A stretch of DNA of 64,000 nt from Agelas oroides (Eukaryota; Porifera; Demospongiae; Agelasida; Agelasidae): NCBI GenBank assembly GCA_949130485.1, contig OX422194.1:4972699-5036698 (forward strand), given 5' to 3'. The stretch's first letter is position 1. Each line of letters begins with the position of its first letter. This document shows positions 36,201 through 53,500 of the stretch, one piece after another. The notes beneath the pieces are model-generated. The model worked only from the letters and a program-made list of their open reading frames with translations. It was not told the origin of the DNA and did not search any database. The translations under genes were made by a program, and so were the position numbers.

Positions 36201-38037
36201 ACATCATCTGTGCATGATTATGGAAAGAAGACATCTAGCTAGCTACTTGTCAAGATTTATAAGTCAAGTCAAGGGGCAGATCCAGGGGGGTGCATAGGAT
36301 GCAAGTGTACCCCCCCTTCCTCCCAGCAATCTTCACTGTGTATCTCCCCCAACAACTCTTTTCCATCTCTAAATCTGCCCCTGAGGTCATAACTTTGAGA
36401 ATGTATAATTTCATTTTAGTGTCCTTGACTTTGCTGAGTGAGCTTGTTTAAGTTGTGAATCATTGGACTATATACCAACCTGAAAGCTCTGTAGCTTGCG
36501 ACCCCTCAAAATAAAAAATGTAGATATATGTGCAACTCACATAGCACGTATATAACTTTGCATAAATGTATGGAGAAGTTCTATCCCTGTTGTTGTGATG
36601 ATACTGATTAGTATGGCAATTTTGAGAGTCTATTCAACCTTGAAATATAAAGTCCTGAGCCCTATGGTTAATGTTTAATACTATATTCCAACACTGTTTC
36701 TTGAGTTGTGTGCATGGTGACTGCACAAAAGTTGCCAACCACCATACCTAAGAACTATAAAAGTTAGCCATAAGGCTCAAGATTTTATGCTTGAGTTTTG
36801 TTTCACCTCTCCATTGTCTTTCATTCACTGTGGAAACACTGGATTACTGGCACTGGCAGCATGAAGCTCATGGTTATCAAAAATTCTATTAAAAACACTA
36901 ATTTTACTTCTAATTCTCAGCCATGACTTTATACAAAGTGTCTTTTCACTGAATATGTTTGTTTAGGTGTGTGTTTGTTAAAACGTTGAAGTTGTTTACA
37001 TAGCAATATCCACTGATGTGAACTACACACTTGACCATTGAACTAGGGTGTAGAAATGTTAGTGTGTAGCTGCCATTTAGTTTCTATGTATAGTATGGTA
37101 GCACTATAGTAGTGCACCTTGAGTAGCAGCATCAGTCCTAGTCTTGTTCCCAGACTGCCACCATTTATTGGTTCTTTAGTTTTGGGTTCACAGTATAACA
37201 GTAGGAGAGGTGAAGAATAGGGGGAGGCCTGGATTTGAAACACTATTGTGTGAATGATATCAGATGGACATGAGGTGGACATAGTGGGGATGCCTAACTG
37301 CTAATACATACTCATTAAACCTGAGAGTGAGTTTCTTACCATGTTAGCTAAGTATTCTTGCTTGGATGAATGCCTGGAGTGCTGCCTATAGCAGCGGACC
37401 AGTGTATAGGCATCAGCTTCACCCTATGTGTAAGTCTGCATTTATAGCATTCCAAGGCTATTCCTGTTTCTTGCTGCTCTTCTGCTTCTGTGTAATATTG
37501 TGAACTGAAGAAAGAAGAGACCTGGTAACAAGGCCTGTGAGTTGATAGCGTTAGTCTCCAAAACATTGTTGACCACACTCCATTCTTTCTCCAACAGTCT
37601 CATCATCCATCCCCTCTGCTGCCACTCCTGGAGCAACCACACTTACAGCTAACCAAGGTTTTATTCCTCTTCTATTCTATACCTCTAAATCTTGTCATAA
37701 ATATTGCGCACACCCAATGAACTTGACAGTTTCAAATACTTGAACAATTTTATGTTAACTAGATACCTGATTGTACTGCAAACTCTCCACTATAGGGTCC
37801 ACACTTGGTCCAGTAGCTGCAGTCATATCCCTCTTTTCTTTAGCAGTGGTGGCATGTGGCTTAATAGCTGTTGGAATGATAGCAATATGGAGGTACAAAT
37901 ATTCTTGCTATGTTATGCTGTCCTAGTCTCACTCCTTCAACTCATGCTTGTCCCTCCAATTACCATACAGGCTTAAACAAAGAGAAAGCCATCCTTCTGA
38001 CCATCTCAAGCCTCAAGGAATGAATATGAATGAATAA
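30259..38037 (+). CDS. Short-tailed two-Ig transmembrane receptor B2 (frameshift in signal exon)
   Basis: Exons: signal 30259-30348, Ig1 33142-33474, Ig2 33855-34130, stalk 37598-37657, transmembrane 37796-37892, tail 37971-38037 (stop TAA). Ig1, Ig2, helix and tail are intact and in phase. The signal exon has lost one A in a run (CAGAAAGGGG against CAGAAAAGGGG in B1), so it ends in phase 0 and the frame meets a stop early in Ig1. A 1-nt slip in a homopolymer could also be a sequencing error. If corrected, the product would be about 307 residues like B1: an Ig receptor with no enzymatic domain. Its GC donor (30349) is normal. Confidence 0.72.
31070..31144. repeat. Two adjacent perfect palindromes
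   Basis: ATGTAGCCTGTATCCCTACA and its complement (31070-31110), then CCATTGTATCCCTACA and its complement (31112-31144). Units 1 and 3 have only one arm or a shorter form at this site. Confidence 0.75.
31437..31979 (-). mobile_element. Retroelement polyprotein C-terminal remnant, second copy
   Basis: 180 codons matching 6849-7391, with few substitutions. A 2-nt insertion near 31968 relative to unit 1 shifts the frame upstream, confirming decay. It lies antisense in the B2 first intron. Confidence 0.6.
33142..33474 (+). other. B2 Ig1 exon
   Basis: 333 nt, phase 1-1, almost identical to B1 Ig1; differences include LEDIGEGD for LEYIGEGD and PARGNW for PDRGNW. Confidence 0.88.
33855..34130 (+). 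other. B2 Ig2 exon, intact
   Basis: 276 nt, phase 1-1. It encodes an I-set-like domain (LTCTSTSG, VTWRRDGVV, YQTVLTIDPSVGQSGFVGTY, NCTVENARG). It is the reference for the disrupted B1 copy. No Ig2 is found in A2, A3 or C. Confidence 0.9.
34131..37597. other. B2 intron between Ig2 and stalk
   Basis: No exon supported. It carries the 78-bp palindrome (35912-35989), the small inverted-repeat element (36270-36383) and the empty foldback site near 35450. About 34.2 kb begins the stretch that is tandemly duplicated from 44.17 kb. Confidence 0.6.
37598..38037 (+). other. B2 stalk, transmembrane and tail exons
   Basis: As in B1. The 78-nt last intron (37893-37970) has an in-frame TAG, unlike B1 and C, so retention here would truncate the protein. 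Confidence 0.8.
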
Positions 38038-38358
38038 ATGAATGCAGATGAATGAATGAATGAATGAACGAACGAACGAATGAATGAATGAATAAAAAAT
38101 GCTATATAGTTAGTATTTGAAATATTCTATACAACAAGGCAGCAAAGCACCTGCACTAGTCAGCAGACAGCATGTTTGCTTGTTAGTGAAGATTGAAGGC
38201 AAAAACTGCCAGCACTAAAACATGCACCTAGATCTCACAGGAAGTCTCTAACTTTAGGACTTGGGGCATGCTCTTTCATTTTCAAATGACAGCACTGGAA
38301 GGACTTTCTATTCTGAAAAAAAAAAAAGGAATCTTGCATGGAACTCAAAGGGAAATTA

Positions 38359-40516
<2,158 letters not shown>

Positions 40517-43500
40517 ATGCTCACAATAAATTTGCTGTCTGTAGTAGTTTTCATCCATATCTTGATGGGATGTTGGGGTCAGGAAAGTGGACAAGGTGAA
40601 GCGACAGGCAAGTGTGCTGAGTATAGCTAGACGTCTATATAGCTACATGTAGAAGTATAACCAATAGATACTCGGTAGAGGAGCGTATGAGCGCCGGGAA
40701 TCGCCGCGCGATGGAGCGGCAAACTACCGTAAATCGTGCTGTTCCGTGTGTTGTCAAATCGCGGCTACTGCCAGCAGGTAACTGATGTTACAGCAGGAAG
40801 GCTCTTGAGCAGCCCTCAAACTTGCTAACAAGTACGCAAATGCGAAAAGGAGTTTTCTGCACTGGAACTCGACACTACACGGATCGCTAGTTGGACACTC
40901 CTACTCGCTGTGGTGTTTCATAAGCTAGTCCTGCTGTTGTAAGGGGAACACCGTTATTTAGAGACTTTGTGATATGTGACCCCCTCGCACTAAATTGCGT
41001 GCGTATGGGGATCTCCTTATAGCAGTATATAGAGACCCCATGCAGAACGCAGAAGAGATGGATTTGTTTGTAGAATATCGAGCGCTCACTCGACGTAACA
41101 CGCGCGATGGGCTGCGGGGTACTTCATGGGTGATATGTATAAAGCAAAAACAAGTACCTACAGTTGTCAGAAGATTTGAGGATATACAAATTGCCCATAA
41201 GACGTATGTACGTACCCTGTACGTGCAGATCAAATCTACAAGCACAGACTGAGTAAGTTTTTCATAGTGGATGGAAGGAAGTTACCCTGTCAGCGTAGAG
41301 AAGTGTAAAGGGGAATAGAATTCTCGCTTGGTGAGGCTGGAAGTATAGGCGTAGGAAGCAAATTGGAAGCATAGAGACTATACTGTGCAACGCGAAGCGC
41401 GGCGTAAAAAAGTGTTAGAATGAGCGGCGGCGAATTTTTCAAAGTTGCACCTTCACACTGCAAAATAAAACCTTTTTTCAGGATTGTATAATATCCTTAG
41501 CCTCGTTCCCAGGCCTTCCACGCCTCCAGTTTTCGATCACTTGCGATATTCTAGCCACGTTCTCAGACCTTCCCAACCGTCCTGCAATATTCAATTTACG
41601 TAGAAAGCAAAACTTAGTCGTCGTTCCAAGGAGACCGCCAAGCTTTTCGTCACTTGGAGTAGATCTATAGTGGTCAATGCTGATTTGACAAAATGTATTA
41701 TAGCAAGGCCATCCCACTGGCAAGATTTTGTTCGCTTTACTTTAAGCGGAAATGAATGTAATAGACCCACAAACAGCTAACTGCTGATGTAATTGTGCAT
41801 ATACCCAGGGTATTATTACCGTATTTCAAACTTTACGTGTATACACGCACGGACTCGTCTATTTTCTTCAGGACCGTGTAGACCGGTGTCATGGGGATAA
41901 AGTGACTCCGCCTTCCAGTGACCCCCCAGTCATTTCACCCAAAGGATCAGTGACCCCCAGTCATTCTACCCTAGGGATCAGTGACCCCCAGTCATTCTAC
42001 CCTAGGGATCAGTGACCCCCAGTCATTCTACCCTAGTGTGGATGCCTGGGTGAAATGACTCCCCATGGAGTAAGTAAAGCCCATGCAGGGTCCTGTGACT
42101 CTCTATGCTTTTACTGCTCAATCCAAGCTGATCATTTTCTACACATGAAATACATTTAAAGTGTGTGAAGTATACTCTATTTTTGTCGTGCTATAGCTTT
42201 TGCAGTTTTGCGTACGTAAAGTATGTATGCAGCTATGTAATGACTATTTGACTGGCGCTTGTCAATGTGCACGGTAAACGTGCACAAACAGATGTTCCAC
42301 ATATATTCTGTATACTAGCTACACCTGTGGAACACAGAAAGCAGCTTGGCACTGTATTTACGTGTACTTTCAGTCATGACTCGATCACAGTACAATTTCC
42401 TCGTATATAATACTTGGCATGCAAAAGCTAGCTCTCTGCATCCACAGAATGACCCACAGCTCTCCCAGTGATGTTAATGTTGTAGTTGTTATAGCATTCA
42501 TTGACAAGTGTGTAGACCTCGCAATACACCGTGCTACTACCAACAGTTAGCTACAGGACATGCAACACTCTTTATATATAAATTGACGTTTGGTGGGGAG
42601 TCACTCTACCCCCAGGGGAGTCCTACTATTTATACCACTAAACATTCTCTAGTTGGTGATTACTGTGATTCAGAGTAGCTAATAGGTGGACAGTATATGT
42701 CTCATATACATGGCCAAAGACAAAAGTACTCTGGAGTAGGTACAACAGACATATATTGTTATCTGTGTTGTATTTTACATTTGCAGTTAACCTTAACCTG
42801 CCACTGGTTTGTGAACCAGGATCACAGCTCCACTAAAACCAATGTTACAACATGTTTTTTCAGGCATCACTGCTTTTGTTTCTCAGTAACATGGTCACAG
42901 CTCCTATATATGACCACTGGAATCCAGCTTGTTCAGAAGTGATACCCGTACAACATCTATATTCAGTAGCTCTGGCCAATCAAATTCTCAATTCCATGAC
43001 AGTGGAATCTGTTCCTTCCCAGATGCAGGTGATGTCTGGTTCTCACTCAATGGTACAACATACCAGAACAACAGTAATGTGACCCTGGAGAACATTGGTG
43101 AAGATAATGATGCTCTGCTCTGCCTGACTGAGTACTCTACTTGTTGCATACAGCCTGCCAGAGGAAACTGGTTCTTTCCCAATGGAACTAGAGTTCCTAG
43201 CAGTGGTCAGCATTGGGACTTCCACAGAACAAGAGGTAATATGATGGTACTTCTGCACAGGAGGAGAGGTGGAGAGGATGGAGTCTACCGCTGTGAGATA
43301 CCTGATGCAATGAATGTCACTCAGACCATATATATTGGAGTATACACAGCAAGTGAGTGGGACATGTACATTCCTCCTGCTGCATTGCCATACTGAGTTT
43401 AAGCTTGAGATTGTTATGCAGGCATAGTTTTCGTAATATCTGGGCAGAAGCATAATGCTGGAATGATGCAACACATTGAAGTGTGATGGAGTGCATCATT

Positions 43501-46500
43501 CAATGATCAGCAATACCACTCACTTTCTGTTACAGATTATTTGTGGGATCAGTTTGGTCACTTTGGCTTTTCTTACTTTTTTAATACTAGTACTGTTAAA
43601 GTTTATGTGAGCAAGAGGAAATACGCCTGTTTGTACTCTAGTATTGCATTGTTTACTATAGCAATTATCCAGGCCTCCAAATGCTTGGAGAGGTCCCTAG
43701 TGTGAAAGCCAAAACTGTGAAAGTAACACACAGTAGCTACAAAAATAGTAGCTACAAGTTGGTACAAGTAGACTTTATCATCGTCTGCGCATGCAGAACT
43801 GGAGCACTCAATTTTCACAAGCCAAAACCAATCTCGCGTCTTTGCTTACGTCGTGATGCATATATATTCTTGCCATTACGTCTACACAGAGATTCTATTG
43901 ACATTTTGTTTTCCTCTGATGAACACCGTATATAGGTTACGTACCTTTCGCAGTGTTTGTAATCAATGGGTGGAGCTAGGAATCTATATATGAAAGTGAT
44001 ACTGCACGGAACCATAATTTTCTTGCTGGCCCTGATCGTATGTTGTAGCTACAGAATGCTCACAATAAATTTGCTGTCTGTAGTAGTTTTCATCCATATC
44101 TTGATGGGATGTTGGGGTCAGGCTGAAAGTGGACAAGGTGAAGCGACAGGCAAGTGTGCTGAGTATACGACAGAATTTGATGGTATAGGTACACAAATTG
44201 GTGCTGGGGCTTTGAAAAGTTTGTTATGAGGTTAAATGACTTTGGGGAGGAATGAATAATAGTGTTCAAACTCAGTCAGCTGGTGTCTGGAGGATCGTCT
44301 GGAGTTCTCCCAGACATCCTAGCATGTTTTGTGATAGCCCACTAGCTATTATAGCAAGGTGACTTGAGACAAGTCATGAAACATATTATGCAAGAGTTCT
44401 CAAAGCAAGCCTTAGGCAGGGAGTGATCCAAGCTGTTCTCTTGTGGGCTGTGGATGGGGAGTTCAAATAAACCAAAGCCTGATGGTGATCAGAAAGGGAA
44501 CTTCCCTGAAGTCTGGTATTTTGAATTCAACAACAAAATGCTGGTTGTAATGCCTTACCAGCATACGTGTCCCACCCATTAGCCACAAGTGCCGCCTCAC
44601 AATCCTATGGCTATATACTGACAAAGTGTATGCACACACTCCAGTTCTTTGATCCATGCTGCTGCTAGTGCTGAGTTATTCTTCTTGCTTTTCGCACCAG
44701 AAGGGTCTGGGAACAAAACCATAGGCCTACCACCTCCAGTAAATACTTCAGCTGCTTTGCCCAGCAGTATGCATCCCACTGTACTGTCCTGTTTTACAAC
44801 CCACCACTTGTGTCATAGTAGCTACCAAGTGTTGCCGTTTTCATTTCTCCATTTCCTGTTTCCCATTTCTCAATTTCCATGTCCCTTTCCCCCACCTCAG
44901 TACTTGTGCCATTTGTACCTCCTTCCTGAAATGTTTAAATGCGCTGATTTAAAAATTTACGATATATAGTTAATTGGCATGTGCCAATGCCAAGCAGGCA
45001 GAGTCTTGTGCCCAGATCCACAGGACTAAATCTGGCAAACAAGCAATCAAACAACACACATGCTAGTGTGGGTCCTTTAGCTCACCCAAACTAGAGGTCT
45101 CCAAAGAATAGGTATTCCACACTGCTTTACTATATGTTGGGAATGCAGACAGTAGTGCTGGTAGTTGCCAGAGAATGGTTGTTGGTATGCTTCTTTTGTC
45201 AGTAGGGTGTGTTTGACTTGACATGCACCTATCTCTAAATACTTAACTGGTTTGTCATCATCTTTAATAGAGACACTCCTTAGCCATTTGTCACTTAGAT
45301 ACCACAAGGTAAGTTCCTGACTGAGAATCGCTAGTTGTTATCCTTCCAGTAAAAATATGGATGGTGCATTTCCTCCTTGCTTACTCTTGTTTCACCTACT
45401 CAAATTTTGCTTACTCTTGGTGTTTGACTTACTCATTGATAAATATTTTATAGCATGCAGTTTCATGAACACACCAAAATGAAGAAATAGTACAATCTTG
45501 TCATTGGTGTGTGCAGATATTTCACGTGTACATGTAATAACTAGGTGGCAGAGTTTCTGAACTCAAAGTTTCTGTTCAGCCACTTTCTTCAGTCAATATG
45601 ACAGCCACTGTGAGCTCTCAACCTGCAGTACATGCCAACCTGCTGTGTGCAACTACTTGATTTAGCTTGCTAGATTCACGATGTAACGGTTAGGCCCTAC
45701 CACTGAGTATTATGCTTACGACTGTATGAACTGTTTAATACTCTGGAGTCTTGTAAACATGCCTCGGTGCAGACAAGGACATAGCTTTTTTTGCTACAGT
45801 ATCCATCCATGCATGCATATCTGCTTAGGGTAAATAACATCAAGCCTCTGAAGTAAGCACCCTTAGCACACAGAATCAGTAATGTATAGTAGCTGAATGG
45901 TATTACTGGAGTGAACTTGAGCAAGCTATGCACTTAATTTGAGTGTCCTTAGCAAAGCCTTCACATCATGTTTCACCTCCCTGTTGCCTTTGATTCATGG
46001 CATGTGGAAACACTGCATTGTATATACAATGCAGTGTTTCCACATGCCGTGAATCAAAGGCAGCCAGTGGCATGACGCTTATAGTTACAAGTTGTTGTTT
46101 GTCCTATGCAGCCCTTGAACACTCTAGATTCTTGAGGGTTCATATTAAACCTTAAAAAAGCATTGATATCAATACTATTTGATATTGGTGAACTTGCAGC
46201 TATTCTGTGCAGTACAACTCTAGGGAAGTAATTGTTTTCACCAAGTATGTAAGACCTGAAGTAGATTATGTCTACATCATCTGTGCATGATTATGGAAAG
46301 AAGACATCTAGCTAGCTACTTGTCAAGATTTATAAGTCAAGTCAAGGGGCAGATCCAGGGGGGTGCATAGGATGCAAGTGCACCCCCCTTCCTCCCAGCA
46401 ATCTTCACTGTGTATCTCCCCCAACAACTCTTTTCCATCTCTAAATCTGCCCCTGAGGTCATAACTTTGAGAATGTATAATTTCATTTTAGTGTCCTTGA

Positions 46501-48109
46501 CTTTGCTGAGTGAGCTTGTTTAAGTTGTGAATCATTGGACTATATACCAACCTGAAAGCTCTGTAGCTTGCGACCCCTCAAAATAAAAAATGTAGATATA
46601 TGTGCAACTCACATAGCACGTATATAACTTTGCATAAATGTATGGAGAAGTTCTATCCCTGTTGTTGTGATGATACTGATTAGTATGGCAATTTTGAGAG
46701 TCTATTCAACCTTGAAATATAAAGTCCTGAGCCCTATGGTTAATGTTTAATACTATATTCCAACACTGTTTCTTGAGTTGTGTGCATGGTGACTGCACAA
46801 AAGTTGCCAACCACCATACCTAAGAACTATAAAAGTTAGCCATAAGGCTCAAGATTTTATGCTTGAGTTTTGTTTCACCTCTCCATTGTCTTTCATTCAC
46901 TGTGGAAACACTGGATTACTGGCACTGGCAGCATGAAGCTCATGGTTATCAAAAATTCTATTAAAAACACTAATTTTACTTCTAATTCTCAGCCATGACT
47001 TTATACAAAGTGTCTTTTCACTGAATATGTTTGTTTAGGTGTGTGTTTATTAAAACGTTGAAGTTGTTTACATAGCAATATCCACTGATGTGAACTACAC
47101 ACTTGACCATTGAACTAGGGTGTAGAAATGTTAGTGTGTAGCTGCCATTTAGTTTCTATGTATAGTATGGTAGCACTATAGTAGTGCACCTTGAGTAGCA
47201 GCATCAGTCCTAGTCTTGTTCCCAGACTGCCACCATTTATTGGTTCTTTAGTTTTGGGTTCACAGTATAACAGTAGGAGAGGTGAAGAATAGGGGGAGGC
47301 CTGGATTTGAAACACTATTGTGTGAATGATATCAGATGGACATGAGGTGGACATAGTGGGGATGCCTAACTGTTAATACATACTCATTAAACCTGAGAGT
47401 GAGTTTCTTACCATGTTAGTTAAGTACTCTTGCTTGGATGAATGCCTGGAGTGCTGCCTATAGCAGCGGACCAGTGTATAGGCATCAGCTTCACCCTATG
47501 CGTAAGTCTGCATTTATAGCATTCCAAGGCTATTCCTGTTTCTTGCTGCTCTTCTGCTTCTGTGTAATATTGTGAACTGAAGAAAGAAGAGACCTGGTAA
47601 CAAGGCCTGTGAGTTGATAGCGTTAGTCTCCAAAACATTGTTGACCACACTCCATTCTTTCTCCAACAGTCTCATCATCCATCCCCTCTGCTGCCACTCC
47701 TGGAGCAACCACACTTACAGCTAACCAAGGTTTTATTCCTCTTCTATTCTATACCTCTAAATCTTGTCATAAATATTGCGCACACCCAATGAACTTGACA
47801 GTTTCAAATACTTGAACAATTTTATGTTAACTAGATACCTGATTGTACTGCAAACTCTCCACTATAGGGTCCACACTTGGTCCAGTAGCTGCAGTCATAT
47901 CCCTCTTTCCTTTAGCAGTGGTGGCATGTGGCTTAATAGCTGTTGGAATGATAGCAATATGGAGGTACAAATATTCTTGCTATGTTATGCTGTCCCAGTC
48001 TCACTCCTTCAACTCATGCTTGTCCCTCCAATTACCATACAGGCTTAAACAAAGAGAAAGCCATCCTTCTGACCATCTCAAGCCTCAAGGAATGAATATG
48101 AATGAATAA
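40517..48109 (+). CDS. Chimeric short-tailed receptor C (A-type 5' half, B-type 3' half)
   Basis: Exons: A-type signal 40517-40607 (GC donor), A-type Ig1 43023-43352, B-type stalk 47670-47729, transmembrane 47868-47964, tail 48043-48109 (stop TAA). The sum is 645 nt, 214 residues, open and phase-consistent: a one-Ig receptor with a phosphatase-type ectodomain but no phosphatase. A second A-type signal exon (44056-44149) lies in the intron behind its own promoter fragment; joined to the stalk it would give a 105-residue protein without Ig. B-type DNA starts at about 44168. Ig1 differs from A3 mainly at ENIGEDND, LTEYSTCCIQP and GNMMV. The last intron (47965-48042) is 78 nt and open in frame. 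Confidence 0.78.
41916..42040. repeat. 31-bp minisatellite
   Basis: About four units in the C first intron, same motif as 18311-18485. Confidence 0.75.
43023..43352 (+). other. C Ig1 exon
   Basis: 330 nt, phase 1-1, preceded by CTTCCCAG. A-type Ig domain with [12 protein letters not shown]. Confidence 0.87.
43730..44167 (+). other. Duplicated A-type promoter and signal-exon cassette
   Basis: This 438-bp segment matches the region around 50.2-50.7 kb, with TATATA near 43930, ATG at 44056 and GC donor at 44150-44151. Its left edge joins the DNA after Ig1; its right edge (GAGTATA|CGACAG) joins B-type intron sequence matching 9955 onward. Confidence 0.8.
47670..48109 (+). other. C stalk, transmembrane and tail exons
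   Basis: B-type exons, almost identical to 37598-38037 but with CAG in place of the in-frame TAG of the last intron. Confidence 0.8.
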
Positions 48110-50584
<2,475 letters not shown>

Positions 50585-53500
50585 ATGCTCGCAATAAATT
50601 TGCTGTCTGTAGTAGTTTTCATCCATATCTTGATGGGATGTTGGGGTCAGGCTGAAAGTGGACAAGGTGAAGCGACAGGCAAGTGTGCTGAGTATAGCTA
50701 GACGTCTATATAGCTACATGTAGAAGTATAACCAATAGATACTCGGTAGAGGAGCGTATGAGCGCCGGGAATCGCCGGGCGATGGAGCGGCAAACTACCG
50801 TAAATCGTGCGGTTCCGTGTGTTGTCAAATCGCGGCTACTGCCAGCAGGTAACTGATGTTACAGCAGGAAGGCTCTTGAGCAGCCCTCAAACTTGTTAAC
50901 AAGTACGCAAATGCGAAAAGGAGTTTTCTGCACTGGAACTTGACACTACACGGATCGCTAGTTGGACGCTCCTACTCGCCGTGGTGAGTGTTTCATAAGC
51001 TTGTCCTGCTGTTGTAAGGGGAACACCGTTATTTAGAGACTTTGTGATATGTGACCCCCTCGCACTAAATTGCGTGCGTATGGGGATCTCCTTATAGCAG
51101 TATATAGAGACCCCATGCAGAACGCAGAAGAGATGGATTTGTTTATAGAATATCGAGCGCTCACTTGACGTAACACGCGCGACGGGCTGCGGGGTACTTC
51201 ATGGGTGATATGTATAAAGCAAAAACAAGTACCTACAGTTGTCAGAAGATTCGAGGATATACAAATTGCCCATAAGACGTATGTACGTACCCTGTACGTG
51301 CAGATCAAATCTACAAGCACGGACTGAGTAAGTTTTTTATGAGTGGATGGAGGGAGGTTACCCTGTCAGCGTAGAGAAATGTAAAGGGGAATAGAATTCT
51401 CGCTTGGTGAGGCTGGAAGTATAGGCGTAGGAAGCAAATTGGAAGCGTAGAGACTATACTGTGCAACGCGAAGCGCGGCGTAAAAATGTTAGAATGAGTG
51501 GCGGCGAATTTTTCAAAAGTGGCACCTTCACACTGCAAAATAAAACCTTTTTTCAGGATTGTATAATATCCTTAGCCTCGTTCCCAGGCCTTCCCCGCCT
51601 CCAGTTTTTGATCACTTGCGATATTCTAGCCACGTTCTCAGACCTTCCCAACCGTCCTGCAATATTCAATTTACGTAGAAAGCAAAACTTAGTCGTCGTT
51701 CCAAGGAGACCGCCAAGCTTTTCGTCACTTGGAGTAGATCTATAGTGGTCAATGCTGATTTGACAAAATGTATTATAGCAAGGCCATCCCACTGGCAAGA
51801 TTTTGTTCGCTTTACTTTAATTAAGCGGAAATGAATGTAATAGACACACAAACAGCTAACTGCTGATGTAACTGTGCATGTACCCAGGGTGTTATTACCG
51901 TATTTCAAACTTTACGTATATACACGCACGGGCTCGTCTATTTCCTTCAGGACTGTGTAGACCGGTGTCATGGGGATAAAGTGACTCCGCCTTCCAGTGA
52001 CCCCCCAGTCATTCCACCCAGGGATCAGTGACCCCCAGCCATTCCACCCTAGGGATGAGTGACCCCCAGTCATTTCACCCTAGGGATCAGTGACCCCCAG
52101 TCATTCCACCCTAGGGATCAGTGACCCCAAGTCATTTCACCCTAGGGATCATGCAGTGACCCCCAGTCATTCCACCCTAGGGATCAGTGACCCCCAGTCA
52201 TTTCACCCTAGGGATCAGTGACCCCCAGTCATTCTACCCTAGTGTGGATGACCCCCCCTACCCCCCGGGTGAAATGACTCCCCATGGAGTAAGTAAAGCC
52301 CATGCATGGTCCTGTGACTCTCTATGCTTTTACTGCTCAATCCAAGCTGATAATTTTCTACACATGAAATACATTTAAAGTGTGTGAAGTATACTCTATA
52401 TTTGTCGTCCTAATAGCTTTTGCAGTTTTGTGTATGTAAAGTATGTATGCAGCTATGTAATGACTATTTGACTAGCGCTTGTCAATGTGCATGAACAGGT
52501 GTTCCACATAGATTCTGTATACTACACCTGTGGAACACAGGAAGCTGCTTGGCACTGTATTTATGTGTACCTTCCGTCATGACTCGATCACAGTACAATT
52601 TCCTCGTATATAATACTTGCCATGCAAAAGCTAGCTCTCTGCATCCACAGAATGACCCACAGCTCTCCCAGTAATGTTAATGTTGTAGTTGTTATAGCAT
52701 TCATTGACAAGTGTGTAGACCTCGCAATACACCGTGCTACTACCAACAGTTAGCTACAGGACATGCAACACTCTGTATATATAAATTGATGTTTGGTGGG
52801 GAGTCACTCTACCCCCAGGGGAGTCCTACTATTTATACCACTGAACATTCTCTAGTTGGTGATTACTGTGATTCAGAGTAGCTAATAGCTGGACAGTATA
52901 TGTCTCATATACATGGCCAAAGACACAAAAGTACTCTGGAGTAGGTACGACAGACATATATTATTATCTGTGTTGTATTTTACATTTGCAGTTAACCTTA
53001 ACCTGCCACTGGTTTGTGAACCAGGATCACAGCCAATGTTACAACATGTTTTTTCAGGCATCACTGTTTTTTTGTTTTAGCTACATGGTCACAGCTCCTA
53101 TATATGACCACTGGAATCCAGCTTGTTCAGAAGTGATACCCGTACAACATCTATGTTCAGTAGCTCTGGCCAATCAAATTCTCAATTCCATGACAGTGGA
53201 ATCTGTTCCTTCGCAGATGCAGGTGATGTCTGGTTCTCACTCAATGGTACAACATACCAGAACAACAGTCTTGTGACCCTGGAGTACATTGGTGAAGGTG
53301 ATGCTGCCCTGCTCTGCATGACTGAGTACTCTACTTGTTGCAGAAACCCTGCCAGAGGAAACTGGTTCTTTCCCAATGGAACTAGAGTTCCTAGCAGTGG
53401 TCAGCAGTGGGACTTCCACAGAACAAGAGGTAATATGACGGTACTTCTGCACAGGAGGAGAGGTGGAGAGGATGGAGTCTACCGCTGTGAGATACCTGAT

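Noticed and set aside
43043-43474. 143-codon minus-strand frame, repeated at 53237-53668
   Set aside because: Antisense to the Ig1 exon, whose phase, splice sites and domain motifs are clear.
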